Positions 1 through 7,504 of a stretch of DNA of 64,000 nucleotides are shown here, in pieces. Position numbers and translations under genes: made by a program. The notes below the pieces were generated by a model. It was given only the letters and a program-made list of their open reading frames with translations, was not told where the DNA came from and ran no database searches. Numbering within the stretch: position 1 is the stretch's first letter; every line of letters begins with the position of its first letter. Source of the stretch: Porites lobata (Eukaryota > Cnidaria > Anthozoa > Scleractinia > Poritidae); the NCBI GenBank assembly GCA_942486035.1, contig CALNXK010000014.1:3223501-3287500 (forward strand). Reading direction: 5' to 3'.

Positions 1-120
1 CTGTAGTTTATATAGTCAATTTTAGGCAAAGTAAAATGGTTTGAAGAAACTATGATTCAGGAGGTCGTTTGCTTACCATATCCCACGAGTATCATATGAA
101 TGAAGTCGTGGGTACCCAGC

Positions 121-852
121 TTACCTTTCTCCACTTTCGCTTGATTCGCTTGATTCCTTACTCCACCTTGACGACGGTTGTCTAAATGTTTGTACACTCC
201 ACTGATAAAGCCAAAGTCTTCTCTCACAGTAAACATGACCGTTTTCGTTGGCTAATGCAAGAGGTGTTTTACCTTGAATGTCAATTTGATTACAAACAGC
301 GCCTTCACTAAGCAACAACGATACACAGGCCACAAAACCTTGATAGGCCGCCACATGCAGTGCGCTCCGTCCAAATATGGTTTTACTGTTGATATCAGTG
401 GCTCCTCGGTTAATAAGTTCAAGTATTAGTCCGAGGTAACCACGATGGCAAGCAATAAATAACGAGAGCGTTGCGCGCCGGATCACCAACTTATTCCAAA
501 GAGAAATGTAATATCCGTCAAATTTCTTCTCGTCCAAGAACTGAACTCCATTTTCAAAAACATCGTAGATATCCCCGCGCCAGCAAGCTTCAAACAGACC
601 GATCCAGTTCTGTTCTATTTTTACTCTGACAATGCAGCCATGTTTGAGGTTATACGTTTTCAGAGTCTCCTTGTCTAACAGTTCAACATTCATGAAGAAT
701 AAGCTAAAAATGCCCCCTGGAACACCCGCTTTAAGTTCTATCCTTGATTTAAGCTCACACACGAACATTTCGCGCGATAGTCCTTTGACGGTAAAAACAT
801 CATCAGTCGGCAGAGCGACAAAAATCTGGAAATTATCTTGTACAACTGACAT
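121..852 (-). CDS. ANKRD60: ANKRD60-like ubiquitin-fold plus ankyrin repeat protein
   Basis: The 243-residue frame starts at ATG 852. Residues about 8-80 resemble a ubiquitin-like fold (ELKSRIELKAGVP, then LLDKETLKTYNLKHG). Residues about 125-205 form two to three ankyrin repeats (GRSALHVAAYQG, GKTPLALANENGH). This order and the CERRLWLYQW ending recall vertebrate ANKRD60; that is recognition from memory, not a search. The function of that family is poorly known, and ankyrin repeats usually bind proteins. The frame ends at a TAA that lies inside a good splice donor (AAAG|GTAAGC at about 117-124), so the coding region may continue leftward by splicing rather than stop here. Confidence 0.65.
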   Translation of the reverse strand: MSVVQDNFQIFVALPTDDVFTVKGLSREMFVCELKSRIELKAGVPGGIFSLFFMNVELLDKETLKTYNLKHGCIVRVKIEQNWIGLFEACWRGDIYDVFENGVQFLDEKKFDGYYISLWNKLVIRRATLSLFIACHRGYLGLILELINRGATDINSKTIFGRSALHVAAYQGFVACVSLLLSEGAVCNQIDIQGKTPLALANENGHVYCERRLWLYQWSVQTFRQPSSRWSKESSESSESGER

Positions 853-889
853 GCTGCTTTCCTAAAAAAAGGTTCGACTGCCCTTAGAA

Positions 890-1215
890 AAAATTCTACC
901 CTGCAAAAACCATGTGAGAGCCCTGTAACATCCTGTTTCCAGCCCTGTTTGCGTTATTTCAGGGCTGTAAACTGGCTGTAACAGGGCTGTGACATAGCTG
1001 CAACTTACTTGACTTAAAACAAGTGGAGCAGTGACAGGGCTGTAAAAGTGTACATAGTTAAGTGTAACAAGCCTGTTACGTGGCTGTGAAAATATCCAGT
1101 TACCATAACAGGGTTAAGACAGGGCTACAAAGTAATGCAGAAGAACTAGGACAGGGATGCAGAACGGCTGTGTTAGGTACATTTGACAGTAACCGGGTTA
1201 CTACAGAGCTGTGAG
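890..1215. repeat. Degenerate ACAGGGCTGTAA minisatellite, left of the Polinton
   Basis: This stretch has no convincing gene and is built of diverged short units around ACAGGGCTGTAA and its complement (for example near 958-990, 1035-1045 and 1105-1130). The same type of unit recurs at 28060-28425. The Polinton target site lies about 20 bp past its right edge. Confidence 0.6.
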
Positions 1216-1236
1216 ATGTCTATTTCTGTTCACACA

Positions 1237-1242
1237 ATGGAT
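1237..1242. repeat. Left target site duplication ATGGAT
   Basis: The 6-bp word ATGGAT directly precedes the left terminus and is repeated exactly at 23320-23325 after the right terminus. Maverick/Polinton elements characteristically make 6-bp duplications. Confidence 0.95.
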
Positions 1243-1515
1243 AGTAGTCAACATGGCTACATTGAGGTCCTAACCAATCAGAGCGCAGCAAAATTTCTCT
1301 CGACCAATCAGAATCGCGCATTTCGCCCATGTGACTTATTGACGTCACAAATGCCCATATATGGGCATGGTTTGACACGTGACCCCATAGAATAAAGAAC
1401 ACACGCACACAAGAGTTGAATCCACATTCTTGGCATAGTTTTAATAACCGCGTAAAGCCCTGGGTACAAGCGGGACGTGTGTGACGCCCTAATGACGTCA
1501 CGCCCATTTTTTTAC
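1243..1515. repeat. Left terminal inverted repeat (~273 bp)
   Basis: This is the reverse complement of 23049-23319. An 88-residue translation of the shared part is identical on both sides, and the only difference I see is the length of a T/A run at the inner edge. It carries dense candidate promoter sites, annotated separately. Open frames of about 95-98 codons within the TIRs are by-products of the repeat, not genes. Confidence 0.95.
1274..1381. promoter_or_regulatory. TIR regulatory cluster: CCAAT x2, CRE, CArG box, E-box
   Basis: Two CCAATCAGA boxes lie 30 bp apart (1274 and 1304). They are followed by a perfect CRE (TGACGTCA, 1340-1347), an 18-bp perfect palindrome (1351-1368) whose centre CCATATATGG matches the SRF CArG box, and a CACGTG E-box (1376-1381). 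A second CRE is at 1493-1500. All are mirrored in the right TIR. The matches are seen directly; binding and enhancer function are inferred. AATAAA at 1391-1396 could be a poly(A) signal for transcription entering from the left. Confidence 0.55.
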
Positions 1516-2166
1516 ATTAATAGATAGAATGAACATAAGCTATTTGCTTCTTAGAGGAAGAAGTCATGAGCGTTGGATGAGGCCATTTGATATAATGGTT
1601 GTAACCTGTGTATGACCATGGTTTGATGAAAGGCAATTTGATGGTGGCCAAAGTGACTGAAACAAATTAAATGGAGGGGTGGTTAGATCCAAGAAGCAAA
1701 CTGGATGAGATACAGTCGACCATTGGCACGCACAAGACGGTGGTTTATGGTCCAATGATTGACTGAAAAAAAAACAGACCTTCATTACAAACGGGACGTG
1801 TGTGACGCCCTGGTGGTGTCACGCCCTTGAAATGATTGTTTACTATAATATTCTATTAAAATCCAGTCTTGATTATAAGCAAAATGGTCTAGGATCCAAT
1901 GACATTCTAATAAAAAATCAATATCTTAGTTTGAGTATCCAGGAACCAATGACATACTAATGAAAAAAAATCAACGTTTGAGTTTGAACAAATGGAGTAA
2001 GCTGGACCATCCTTGATGATTGACAATACAGAGTTTATGAGGGAGGGGCCAGCTTCGGAAAATCATGATATCTTGTATTATCCAATGGGAATCTAATAAA
2101 AATAAAATGGAGACTGAACATCCAGCAAGGGTGGCGCCACCATGCAGACCTCCCCCTGCCGGGTGT
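1516..2166. other. Left subterminal non-coding region with short repeats
   Basis: No credible gene is seen. At 1791-1826 there is a diverged second copy of the inner TIR sequence (1471-1505), sharing GGGACGTGTGTGACGCCCT. At 1891-1990 a 50-bp unit (AGGAWCCAATGACAT...) occurs twice in tandem, with a looser third copy near 2078-2105. The repeated CCAAT words suggest cis-acting sites for the left-end genes or for replication. Confidence 0.5.
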
Positions 2167-2380
2167 TCAGAATTCCCATCCTGTGCTTTCTAAAATATGA
2201 CATCCCCAACAGGGTTCATGGAGGGTGTTCACGTGACGTGAATACGTCCAACAGCGTTTGCACACAAAATACAACTGCTTCATCAGATAAGCATGGTAAT
2301 ATCTGGTGTGATTCTCTATTATCTGGGCAGTGGCTGAAAAAGGGAAGGGAGATAAATAGCTCGTATGACAAAACGAGAAT
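2167..2380 (-). CDS. Terminal exon of a spliced Cys-rich small protein (paralogue 2)
   Basis: On the minus strand a polypyrimidine-AG acceptor (TTTGTTTCAG, exon start 2380) opens a frame of about 70 codons ending in TGA at 2167-2169. Its end has two CxxC pairs (CKRC, CWGC) and closes GWEF. The same layout (CxRC, ~12 residues, LHxPCxxC, then G-aromatic) ends the neighbouring gene at 2407, so the two look like tandem paralogues. Zinc binding is inferred from the cysteines. Upstream exons are not resolved; ATG 2283 is an internal alternative start. Confidence 0.4.
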
Positions 2381-2406
2381 CTGAAACAAAAAAAACAACA
2401 GGTTTT

Positions 2407-3027
2407 TCAGAAACGGGGTGGATAACCCATGCCTTGCAACATCTCACACCAATAACAGGGCACATGTAAATCTTGCACGCGACGAAAATTCAAAAAGCAA
2501 CGACAACACAGTAATTTGAGTGGATTCGGATATGGAAGGGAAACCCCTGTTCCAGTGTACCATTGTACGATACTACCACAAAAACACCAGGCCGCGGAAG
2601 TGCCATGAACCCTGTGGGTGCTGAGAATAGCATACGAATCTGCGAAAAAAATTAATAATAATACTCTGTCTTCATGAGTAAGAAAGCAATGCGGTCTTGG
2701 AACCAGCAGCTGTTGCCAATGTGGGTACGTGTCTCTAAAATTCAAGACCATTACAAAATTGAACGAGTTGTTGAACACAATGAATATGGCATCGGTGTTG
2801 CAAGGGAAGGATCCACCCCCATTGGTCAAGGACCTCAATCACATCTGAAATATTTCATGAAGTTGGATTATACATTTGACCGTGCTATAATGACATCGTA
2901 ATTGAACGGGACGTACCCAATCTCCATACTGGTTTAACGTATAATGAAAACCTACAAAGAGGTAGAAAGTGGACGTATCAGGATGCGAAAAAAAGGAGAG
3001 TTTAAAGGGGACACTCTCGGAATCCAT
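2407..3027 (-). CDS. Probable multi-exon Cys-rich small protein (paralogue 1)
   Basis: The last exon runs from an acceptor (TTTTTCGCAG, exon start 2639) to TGA 2407-2409 and contains CCRC and LHVPCYWC before the stop, matching paralogue 2. Upstream, two stretches near 2900 and 2800 encode similar segments (DWVRPVQLRCH and WGWILPLQHRCH), so the gene seems to contain an internal duplication. ATG 3027 is the best start candidate. Exon joins are not settled: one plausible donor lies near 2749 (TTT|GTAATG), in phase with the last exon. No function is recognised. Confidence 0.35.
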
Positions 3028-3080
3028 TGCAAATGATGACGTAACAGGCAATGGGTGCCTGTGAAAAAAATGAACTGAAA

Positions 3081-3827
3081 TCAATCGTCTAAAAAGCCTA
3101 GGGCCGCCAAATCCGGTTCACCCACATCACCCTGCCTACGGAGAAACGTATTAATGCGAAAGGTCATTCGCAAGGAAAAGTCGTCCCAGTCCCGTTGGTT
3201 AGGGTCCCCATCTTGTACATAGTGCACAATTTCATCTTCGGTGAGGGACCCCTCCCAGTTGCCAGCAATCAGATCATCCAGTCTTAAGCCATCCATCATT
3301 CTCTCGCAGTGATTACAGACCCCGTCATGAGTGGGATGAGCGAGCCATTGATAGATATGGCAGACAGGTTGGTTTTCTATGTACTCCCATGAATCTAACG
3401 AATAAAAAAAATTAACACGAACAATTTGGAACCCAGAACCGTGCGGCCCAATTGAGTCGGGCACGTCGAGGGCAAAGACATAGATGAACAGGCCACAGCA
3501 CGGTGCGTAGAAACTCGAACCCCTTGAATACCTCTGTGAAAAAATCAAAAAGGTATAAGGAAAAAAGGGTCCCACACCCAAAAATAAAAAGCGATGACAC
3601 TCACCAGCCATACGGCGGCGATGGACCTCATGATCCAGTTTTCTGGCAATGGGGTGGTCCCACGGGAACGTTTTGGCCCAATCCCGCAACTCTTCATGGG
3701 TGCAGCGTCTAAACAGCGCACGAAACAACTCATGGCCCATGGGTAGGTGGTGGAGAATCTTCAGCATCTCAATCAACATCGCGATCGGCACTGAGAACAG
3801 TACGATAGACTGGAGTGAGCTCACCAT
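3081..3827 (-). CDS. Early-region protein with Cys pair, possibly spliced
   Basis: The frame is open from ATG 3827 (internal ATG 3779) to TGA 3081-3083, about 248 residues if unspliced. The N-terminal LKILHHLP and the CNHCERMMDG region recall the plus-strand neighbour at 4093 (LPLEIQIKIM and CHHCHRMFDH), so the two may be diverged relatives. The C-terminus is acidic. A textbook intron (3604-3534) sits inside, but removing it alone shifts the reading frame; a second candidate intron of about 70 nt ending TTCGTTAG near 3403 would restore it. Both alternatives remain open. No biochemical role is recognised. Confidence 0.5.
   Translation of the reverse strand: MVSSLQSIVLFSVPIAMLIEMLKILHHLPMGHELFRALFRRCTHEELRDWAKTFPWDHPIARKLDHEVHRRRMAGECHRFLFLGVGPFFPYTFLIFSQRYSRGSSFYAPCCGLFIYVFALDVPDSIGPHGSGFQIVRVNFFYSLDSWEYIENQPVCHIYQWLAHPTHDGVCNHCERMMDGLRLDDLIAGNWEGSLTEDEIVHYVQDGDPNQRDWDDFSLRMTFRINTFLRRQGDVGEPDLAALGFLDD
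3534..3604 (-). other. Candidate 71-nt spliceosomal intron
   Basis: On the minus strand this begins GTGAGT, has long T runs and ends TTTTTTCACAG. Its length and composition match the intron at 4375-4450 in the neighbouring gene. It lies in phase 1 of the gene at 3081-3827. Confidence 0.55.
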
Positions 3828-3903
3828 GTTGAACAACTTGATGGATCAAACTGGAATGAGCTCACACAGAGCGCGCAACGGGATTTACAGACTTGATGAG
3901 AGG

Positions 3904-4092
3904 CGCTGATTGGTGGAGAGACATCACGTGGGGGAGTTTGACCACGAGAGGAGATTCTAGGGGGTACCCCCCATGGGTACACTTTTTTGGGTGGGACCCC
4001 AAGTCCTGGCGCGAGTGGGTGATTGGCTCAAGGAACCCATGAATAAGGTAGACCAGAGCGGAGAGGTCCATTTCATGCTGAGCACTGTCAAC
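3904..4092 (+). promoter_or_regulatory. Early promoter cassette, copy A
   Basis: The order is GATTGGTGGAGAG (inverted CCAAT), TCACGTG, a G/C palindrome leading into CCATGGGTACA (3960-3982), CCTGGCGCGAG and GTGATTGGC, then ATG 4093. The same order occurs in reverse orientation before the minus-strand gene starting at 18801. The correspondence argues that ATG 3973 lies in the promoter and that 4093 is the real start. Confidence 0.55.
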
Positions 4093-4693
4093 ATGGACTG
4101 CCGAGGGTTAGTCGACCCCAGGAACAAACCGTTTGGTCGCGTGTTACCTCTGGAAATCCAGATCAAGATTATGTTTTGGGTCCATTGTTTCTATACGATG
4201 GACAAACGTAAGAAGGTGGTCCAAGAGTTCAAGGGATTACCCAAATGCGACATGACAGGGTTTCCCCAACACCTGGGCGAAGGTCGGTGGTGGAATCAAG
4301 TGGTGTTGCGGTTGCGCACCCCTCGAAAAAATGGCTGCCATCATTGCCACCGTATGTTCGATCACCGATTGTCGGTGAGTGATTTTTTTGAAGTGGTATT
4401 CTTTTTTCATGACCTTGACCCTGAAAAAACTTTTTGTCTGGTTTTTGTAGATTGGCATGATGGTGGAGATGGCACGGGTCCCTCCCAATCTGGACAAGGT
4501 GATGAATGAGGGGATCGCGTTCATCATTGACCGGTTCAAGAAGCAGCTTCAGAATTGTACCGTGGGTCAGTACCCCGTGATGATTGGCAGGAGAAAGCGT
4601 GCCTACAATACGCTGGACAAAGTCATGCAGAGACTAGATTTGATTCATAATGTCATGTCCGCTATGAATTTTATTGTCATTGATATACATTGA
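4093..4693 (+). CDS. Spliced early-region protein with CxxC pair
   Basis: There are two exons, 4093-4374 and 4451-4693, separated by a 76-nt intron. The join is in phase 0 (TCG|ATT) and gives a protein of about 174 residues. The first exon has an F-box-like LPLEIQIKIM near the start and ends with CHHCHRMFDH, a possible zinc site; the second is basic and helical. ATG 3973 and 4039 also lie in frame, but comparison with the duplicated promoter at 18799-19010 favours 4093. AATAAA follows at 4730. No family is recognised with confidence; left-end genes of this kind in DNA viruses are often regulators, which is only inference. Confidence 0.6.
4375..4450 (+). other. 76-nt spliceosomal intron
   Basis: The intron runs from TCG|GTGAGT to TTTTTGTAG|ATT. 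It is T-rich and keeps frame between two open exons, whereas retention ends the protein at 4509. It implies nuclear transcription and host splicing of the element's early genes. Confidence 0.75.
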
Positions 4694-4716
4694 GATTAAA
4701 ACAAGTGTTTTTGTGT

Positions 4717-5265
4717 TCATTGACGTTTGAATAAAGCTTCCAGGGTGGGATAGAGAACTGAGTCTTCTTCTCGGGTGCCGATAATGGCGGTCTTGTCTTG
4801 GAGGGTGGGTAAGGCGATTTGTTCCTCCGTCATGCCGTCACAGTCTTGATACTCTTGGGAGGTGGGATTCCACCAACACCATTGTTCTTTATCCACATCA
4901 AACACATAGAGGGGTTTGCCTAAAAGTTGGGCCATGACCACACCCCATCCTGTGCCACCCAACAGATGCTTGCCATATTCATCAAAATGGCCCAAAGCGA
5001 GGACGAGGGACGCAGGTTGGATCACGTAATAATTGCGTTGAATATACTGGAGGCTGATAGGATGATGAATTTGTCGACCCAATCGAAACGCCACCTGGGT
5101 GACGGTAGGGGTGGCCGCATCCAACTGGGACTGGGTCAAGGGTGCGAGGGACTTGGATCGAGGGTGACAGGGTGGGATAAAGACCACACACGTATGACCA
5201 TACAAGTGACATAATCGTTCCACATGCGTGTCCACGCTTTTAGCACCGCCTGTGTAAATGAGCAT
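4717..5265 (-). CDS. SLOG (YspA/DprA-like Rossmann) family protein
   Basis: The 182-residue protein starts at ATG 5265. It has the SLOG layout: an N-terminal TGGAKSVDTHVERL (glycine loop then helix), a mid strand FIPPCHPRSK, and a C-terminal half with LVLALGHF followed by GGTGWGVVMAQLLGKPLYVFD, the pattern of nucleotide-sensing LOG/YspA/DprA relatives. SLOG proteins bind or process nucleotide-derived ligands; the ligand here is unknown. It converges on the spliced gene at 4093, its 3' end overlapping that gene's poly(A) signal. Assignment rests on motif recognition alone. A Polinton gene of this type could modify nucleotide pools or counter host nucleotide signalling, which is speculation. 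Confidence 0.55.
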   Translation of the reverse strand: MLIYTGGAKSVDTHVERLCHLYGHTCVVFIPPCHPRSKSLAPLTQSQLDAATPTVTQVAFRLGRQIHHPISLQYIQRNYYVIQPASLVLALGHFDEYGKHLLGGTGWGVVMAQLLGKPLYVFDVDKEQWCWWNPTSQEYQDCDGMTEEQIALPTLQDKTAIIGTREEDSVLYPTLEALFKRQ

Positions 5266-5288
5266 GGTCTGAAAAAAATGAAAAAAAG

Positions 5289-6176
5289 TCAGTGTTTATG
5301 ATGAGGGTGTTTATGATGAGGGATGGGCGTCCAAGCCCACATGGTATGCGGTTCATCATCGGCGTACATCAGGGGTACATCGCATTCCCGATGGGTCACG
5401 GTTTGTTCAAAGACATGTAAGACGCTACGACAATCACTGCAATTATCCGGGATCCAATCCAATCCTTGACCGTTGGCAAACGCCTGATCTTTGGCCTCGG
5501 TACAATAGTTACATAGCAGATAGTCTAATAACCGATCACACCGTTTTTGCCACAACACGCGTTGGGCGTTGACTTGCGACAGGGTGGGAAGGACATGGGT
5601 CTGGCGACGTAACCATCCACTCATTTGACAGACCCGCACGTGGGCGCAATGATTGTGCCAGACGCCGCTCCCACGTGCCTTGTGAGAATGATCCATGCAC
5701 CAATTGCGTCCATGATCGTTATGAGCCATGACATTGGCAGTGGCAATAGGGAGATTGGCCAAGTCCCCACACCCCTGCCCATCCAGGACCACGAGAGGGT
5801 AGGCAAACGGGGGCTCTTGCAACATTTTAGCCAGACCATTGCGCGTGAACACCCCCAATCGTCCCCGCTGGGAGGTGAGATGCTGTTGACACCAACGGGT
5901 GATATCGTCTCGCATTTGTTCGTAGGGATGAAAGCGATTATACGCTGTGTACGGTTCGAAGGGCAAACCATGCACGGTCTGGGTTTGACGATCGACGCGC
6001 GTTTGGGCCTCCTTGGATAATTGATGGTACGACACGCCTTCGGGTAACAGGTATTTGAACAATCCATGATGATGCCCCGTCCAATCGCAAAACGCCAGTT
6101 CTCGAATAATATATTCGTCGCGGGAGAGGGCAAACCCCTGACCGAACACCAAAAGACCCACTTCATGGAGCGCCAT
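5289..6176 (-). CDS. Conserved-type Cys/His-rich protein, exonuclease-like fold suspected
   Basis: The first ATG on the minus strand is 6176 (the frame upstream opens only with GTG), giving 295 residues. The order (QGF at the N-terminus, FKYLLPEGVSYHQLSKEAQ, a VHGLPF segment, PLVVLDGQGCGDL, then CMDHSH and HNHCAHVRVC) resembles a family of animal and viral ORFs that look like degenerate DEDD-type exonucleases; I recall these only as uncharacterised proteins. A C-terminal CNYC and CSDC pair suggests a zinc site. The extreme C-terminus is a small PHHKH repeat. A minus-strand TATA box lies at 6241-6235. Confidence 0.5.
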   Translation of the reverse strand: MALHEVGLLVFGQGFALSRDEYIIRELAFCDWTGHHHGLFKYLLPEGVSYHQLSKEAQTRVDRQTQTVHGLPFEPYTAYNRFHPYEQMRDDITRWCQQHLTSQRGRLGVFTRNGLAKMLQEPPFAYPLVVLDGQGCGDLANLPIATANVMAHNDHGRNWCMDHSHKARGSGVWHNHCAHVRVCQMSGWLRRQTHVLPTLSQVNAQRVLWQKRCDRLLDYLLCNYCTEAKDQAFANGQGLDWIPDNCSDCRSVLHVFEQTVTHRECDVPLMYADDEPHTMWAWTPIPHHKHPHHKH

Positions 6177-6234
6177 GCTTACCGTTTTCAAGTGGACTGC
6201 CACGAATGAGAGGGGGTCGTCGACTCATCCCTGG

Positions 6235-6241
6235 TTTTATA
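6235..6241 (-). promoter_or_regulatory. TATA box for the 5289-6176 gene
   Basis: CTATAAAA reads on the minus strand 65 bp before ATG 6176. Confidence 0.6.
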
Positions 6242-6255
6242 GCCCCTGGGATAGC

Positions 6256-6352
6256 CGCTGATTGGTGGAGACCAAGATCATACGATCATCACGAGAGGAC
6301 AGGACGAGATCGGATTGGTGGAGACCAAGATCGTATGAGTGTCACGAGAGGC
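6256..6352. promoter_or_regulatory. Duplicated ~40-bp CCAAT module in divergent promoter
   Basis: Two direct copies (6256-6297 and 6313-6352) share GATTGGTGGAGACCAAGATC and end TCACGAGAGG, 57 bp apart. They sit between the divergent genes at 6176 (-) and 6417 (+). The core GATTGGTGGAGA also occurs in the promoter cassettes at 3908 and about 18985-19000. Confidence 0.6.
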
Positions 6353-6364
6353 AGGAAGTGGGGC

Positions 6365-6372
6365 TATAAAAG
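6365..6372 (+). promoter_or_regulatory. TATA box for the GRF zinc-finger gene
   Basis: TATAAAAG lies 52 bp before ATG 6417 and just after the second CCAAT module. Confidence 0.75.
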
Positions 6373-6416
6373 GTAGGCCAGACGCTCCCTTGAAGTCATT
6401 CGTCAGTCGAGGGAGG

Positions 6417-7430
6417 ATGGATCGTCAAGCCACTCAACCTGCCGCAGTGCCTTCGGGACGCAAACGACGTCGCGTGAGTAAGAAACAAAAACAAGAAGAG
6501 GAAGCCCAAGCGCGAGCCCTACAGATGAAAGCGGATCATGATCAGGAGATGGCCGAGCTCGGGTTCTCCCGAGCTGAACTCCTAGAGATGAAAGCCAAAC
6601 AACCCCCTACCAGTGAACTGGTCATCGCTCTCAACGCCTTGCCTAAAGCGGTTGACCCGACGCCCCTGTCCACACCCTCCCCTACAGATCAATCCGTGAA
6701 CGAGCTGATGGAGGGTACCCTGAAAGACTATAAGGAAGATTGTGTGGAGGAAGGTCCTTCAGATCCCGCGACGAACGTGGGGGAATGGGAAATCCTGGAC
6801 CAGATGGACACCCAGTTCAACCAACTCCTGTATGAATCGTGCCCGTTTCATCCCCATCGATTCCTGGAATGTGTCAACCCCCAAGTCAATTTTGGTCCCT
6901 TGAGGTTCAAGTGTCCCCAAGAAGGGTGTCCCGTTTATTTGTTTGAAGACACACGAGAGGTGATGATGGAGAAATTGAAAGAAGACACGCATCCTCAAGT
7001 CCATGCCCGAATCAAACACGGAGAACTCAAGTGCAAATGTGGGTTGGTTCCCAAGATGAAATTGAGTCGCACCGCCAAAAATTACAACAAAGTGTTTTTC
7101 AGTTGTGGGAGCTTTCTCACCCATGCCAAACCCTGTGGCTACTTTCAATGGCTCCATGGTCCCCTATGGTGTCCCCGAGAGCAAGCGCAACCGACCTTGA
7201 GACGATGGGTCAAGGAGTCCCTTCCTCTTCTGAAAGACCCTGAGAAGGAGAGACCCTGGGGCATGCACGCTGTAGAGATGCGTCATGGTGAGAGGCCAAA
7301 CCCCGCGATAGACAAGATAAAGCATGATCCATGGATGAAACAGTTTGGTGAGTCTGTCCAAGCCCAAGAGCGAGAATTTGAGAGAAGGCGCCATTTTCAT
7401 AAGAACTTTGGCAGTTCGTCTTTGTTTTGA
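6417..7430 (+). CDS. GRF zinc-finger protein
   Basis: The ATG at 6417 follows the TATA box; an in-frame upstream extension would start before it and is rejected. The 337-residue protein has a basic N-terminus (GRKRRRVSKKQK, 14-25), a coiled, charged stretch, a first Cys cluster (residues about 142-171) and a GRF-type zinc finger at about 205-246 (C206xC, C230, C240, then FQW). GRF fingers bind single-stranded nucleic acid in TOP3, APEX2 and NEIL3. The two-zinc arrangement is also known to me from Polinton and adintovirus proteins of unknown role. A part in replication or transcription switching is inferred. It is the first gene of the rightward block. Confidence 0.7.
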   Translation: MDRQATQPAAVPSGRKRRRVSKKQKQEEEAQARALQMKADHDQEMAELGFSRAELLEMKAKQPPTSELVIALNALPKAVDPTPLSTPSPTDQSVNELMEGTLKDYKEDCVEEGPSDPATNVGEWEILDQMDTQFNQLLYESCPFHPHRFLECVNPQVNFGPLRFKCPQEGCPVYLFEDTREVMMEKLKEDTHPQVHARIKHGELKCKCGLVPKMKLSRTAKNYNKVFFSCGSFLTHAKPCGYFQWLHGPLWCPREQAQPTLRRWVKESLPLLKDPEKERPWGMHAVEMRHGERPNPAIDKIKHDPWMKQFGESVQAQEREFERRRHFHKNFGSSSLF

Positions 7431-7460
7431 AAATTCATGTAAGGTGTTTGTGAAAAAAAC

Positions 7461-7469
7461 TATTAAAAG
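7461..7469 (+). promoter_or_regulatory. TATA-like box for the integrase gene
   Basis: TATTAAAAG lies 44 bp before ATG 7505. Confidence 0.55.
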
Positions 7470-7504
7470 ACAGACTTGGACTCGAATCGTGTGTCAGTGT
7501 CTTG

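Noticed and set aside
1220..1507. 95-codon minus-strand frame at the left Polinton end, repeated as a 98-codon frame at 23055-23351
   Set aside because: Both are the same TIR sequence and are identical because the TIRs are identical. They contain CRE and CArG sites, run past the element ends into unrelated host DNA, and have no domain.
2142..2384. 80-codon plus-strand frame
   Set aside because: It is antisense to the better supported Cys-rich minus-strand exon (2167-2380) with a splice acceptor and a paralogue next door.
3973..4092. Upstream ATG (3973) for the spliced early gene
   Set aside because: This stretch belongs to the duplicated promoter cassette; the matching position before the 18801 gene is non-coding, so 4093 is preferred.
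7502..7504. TTG as integrase start
   Set aside because: The next codon is an ATG at 7505 at the usual distance from the TATA-like box.
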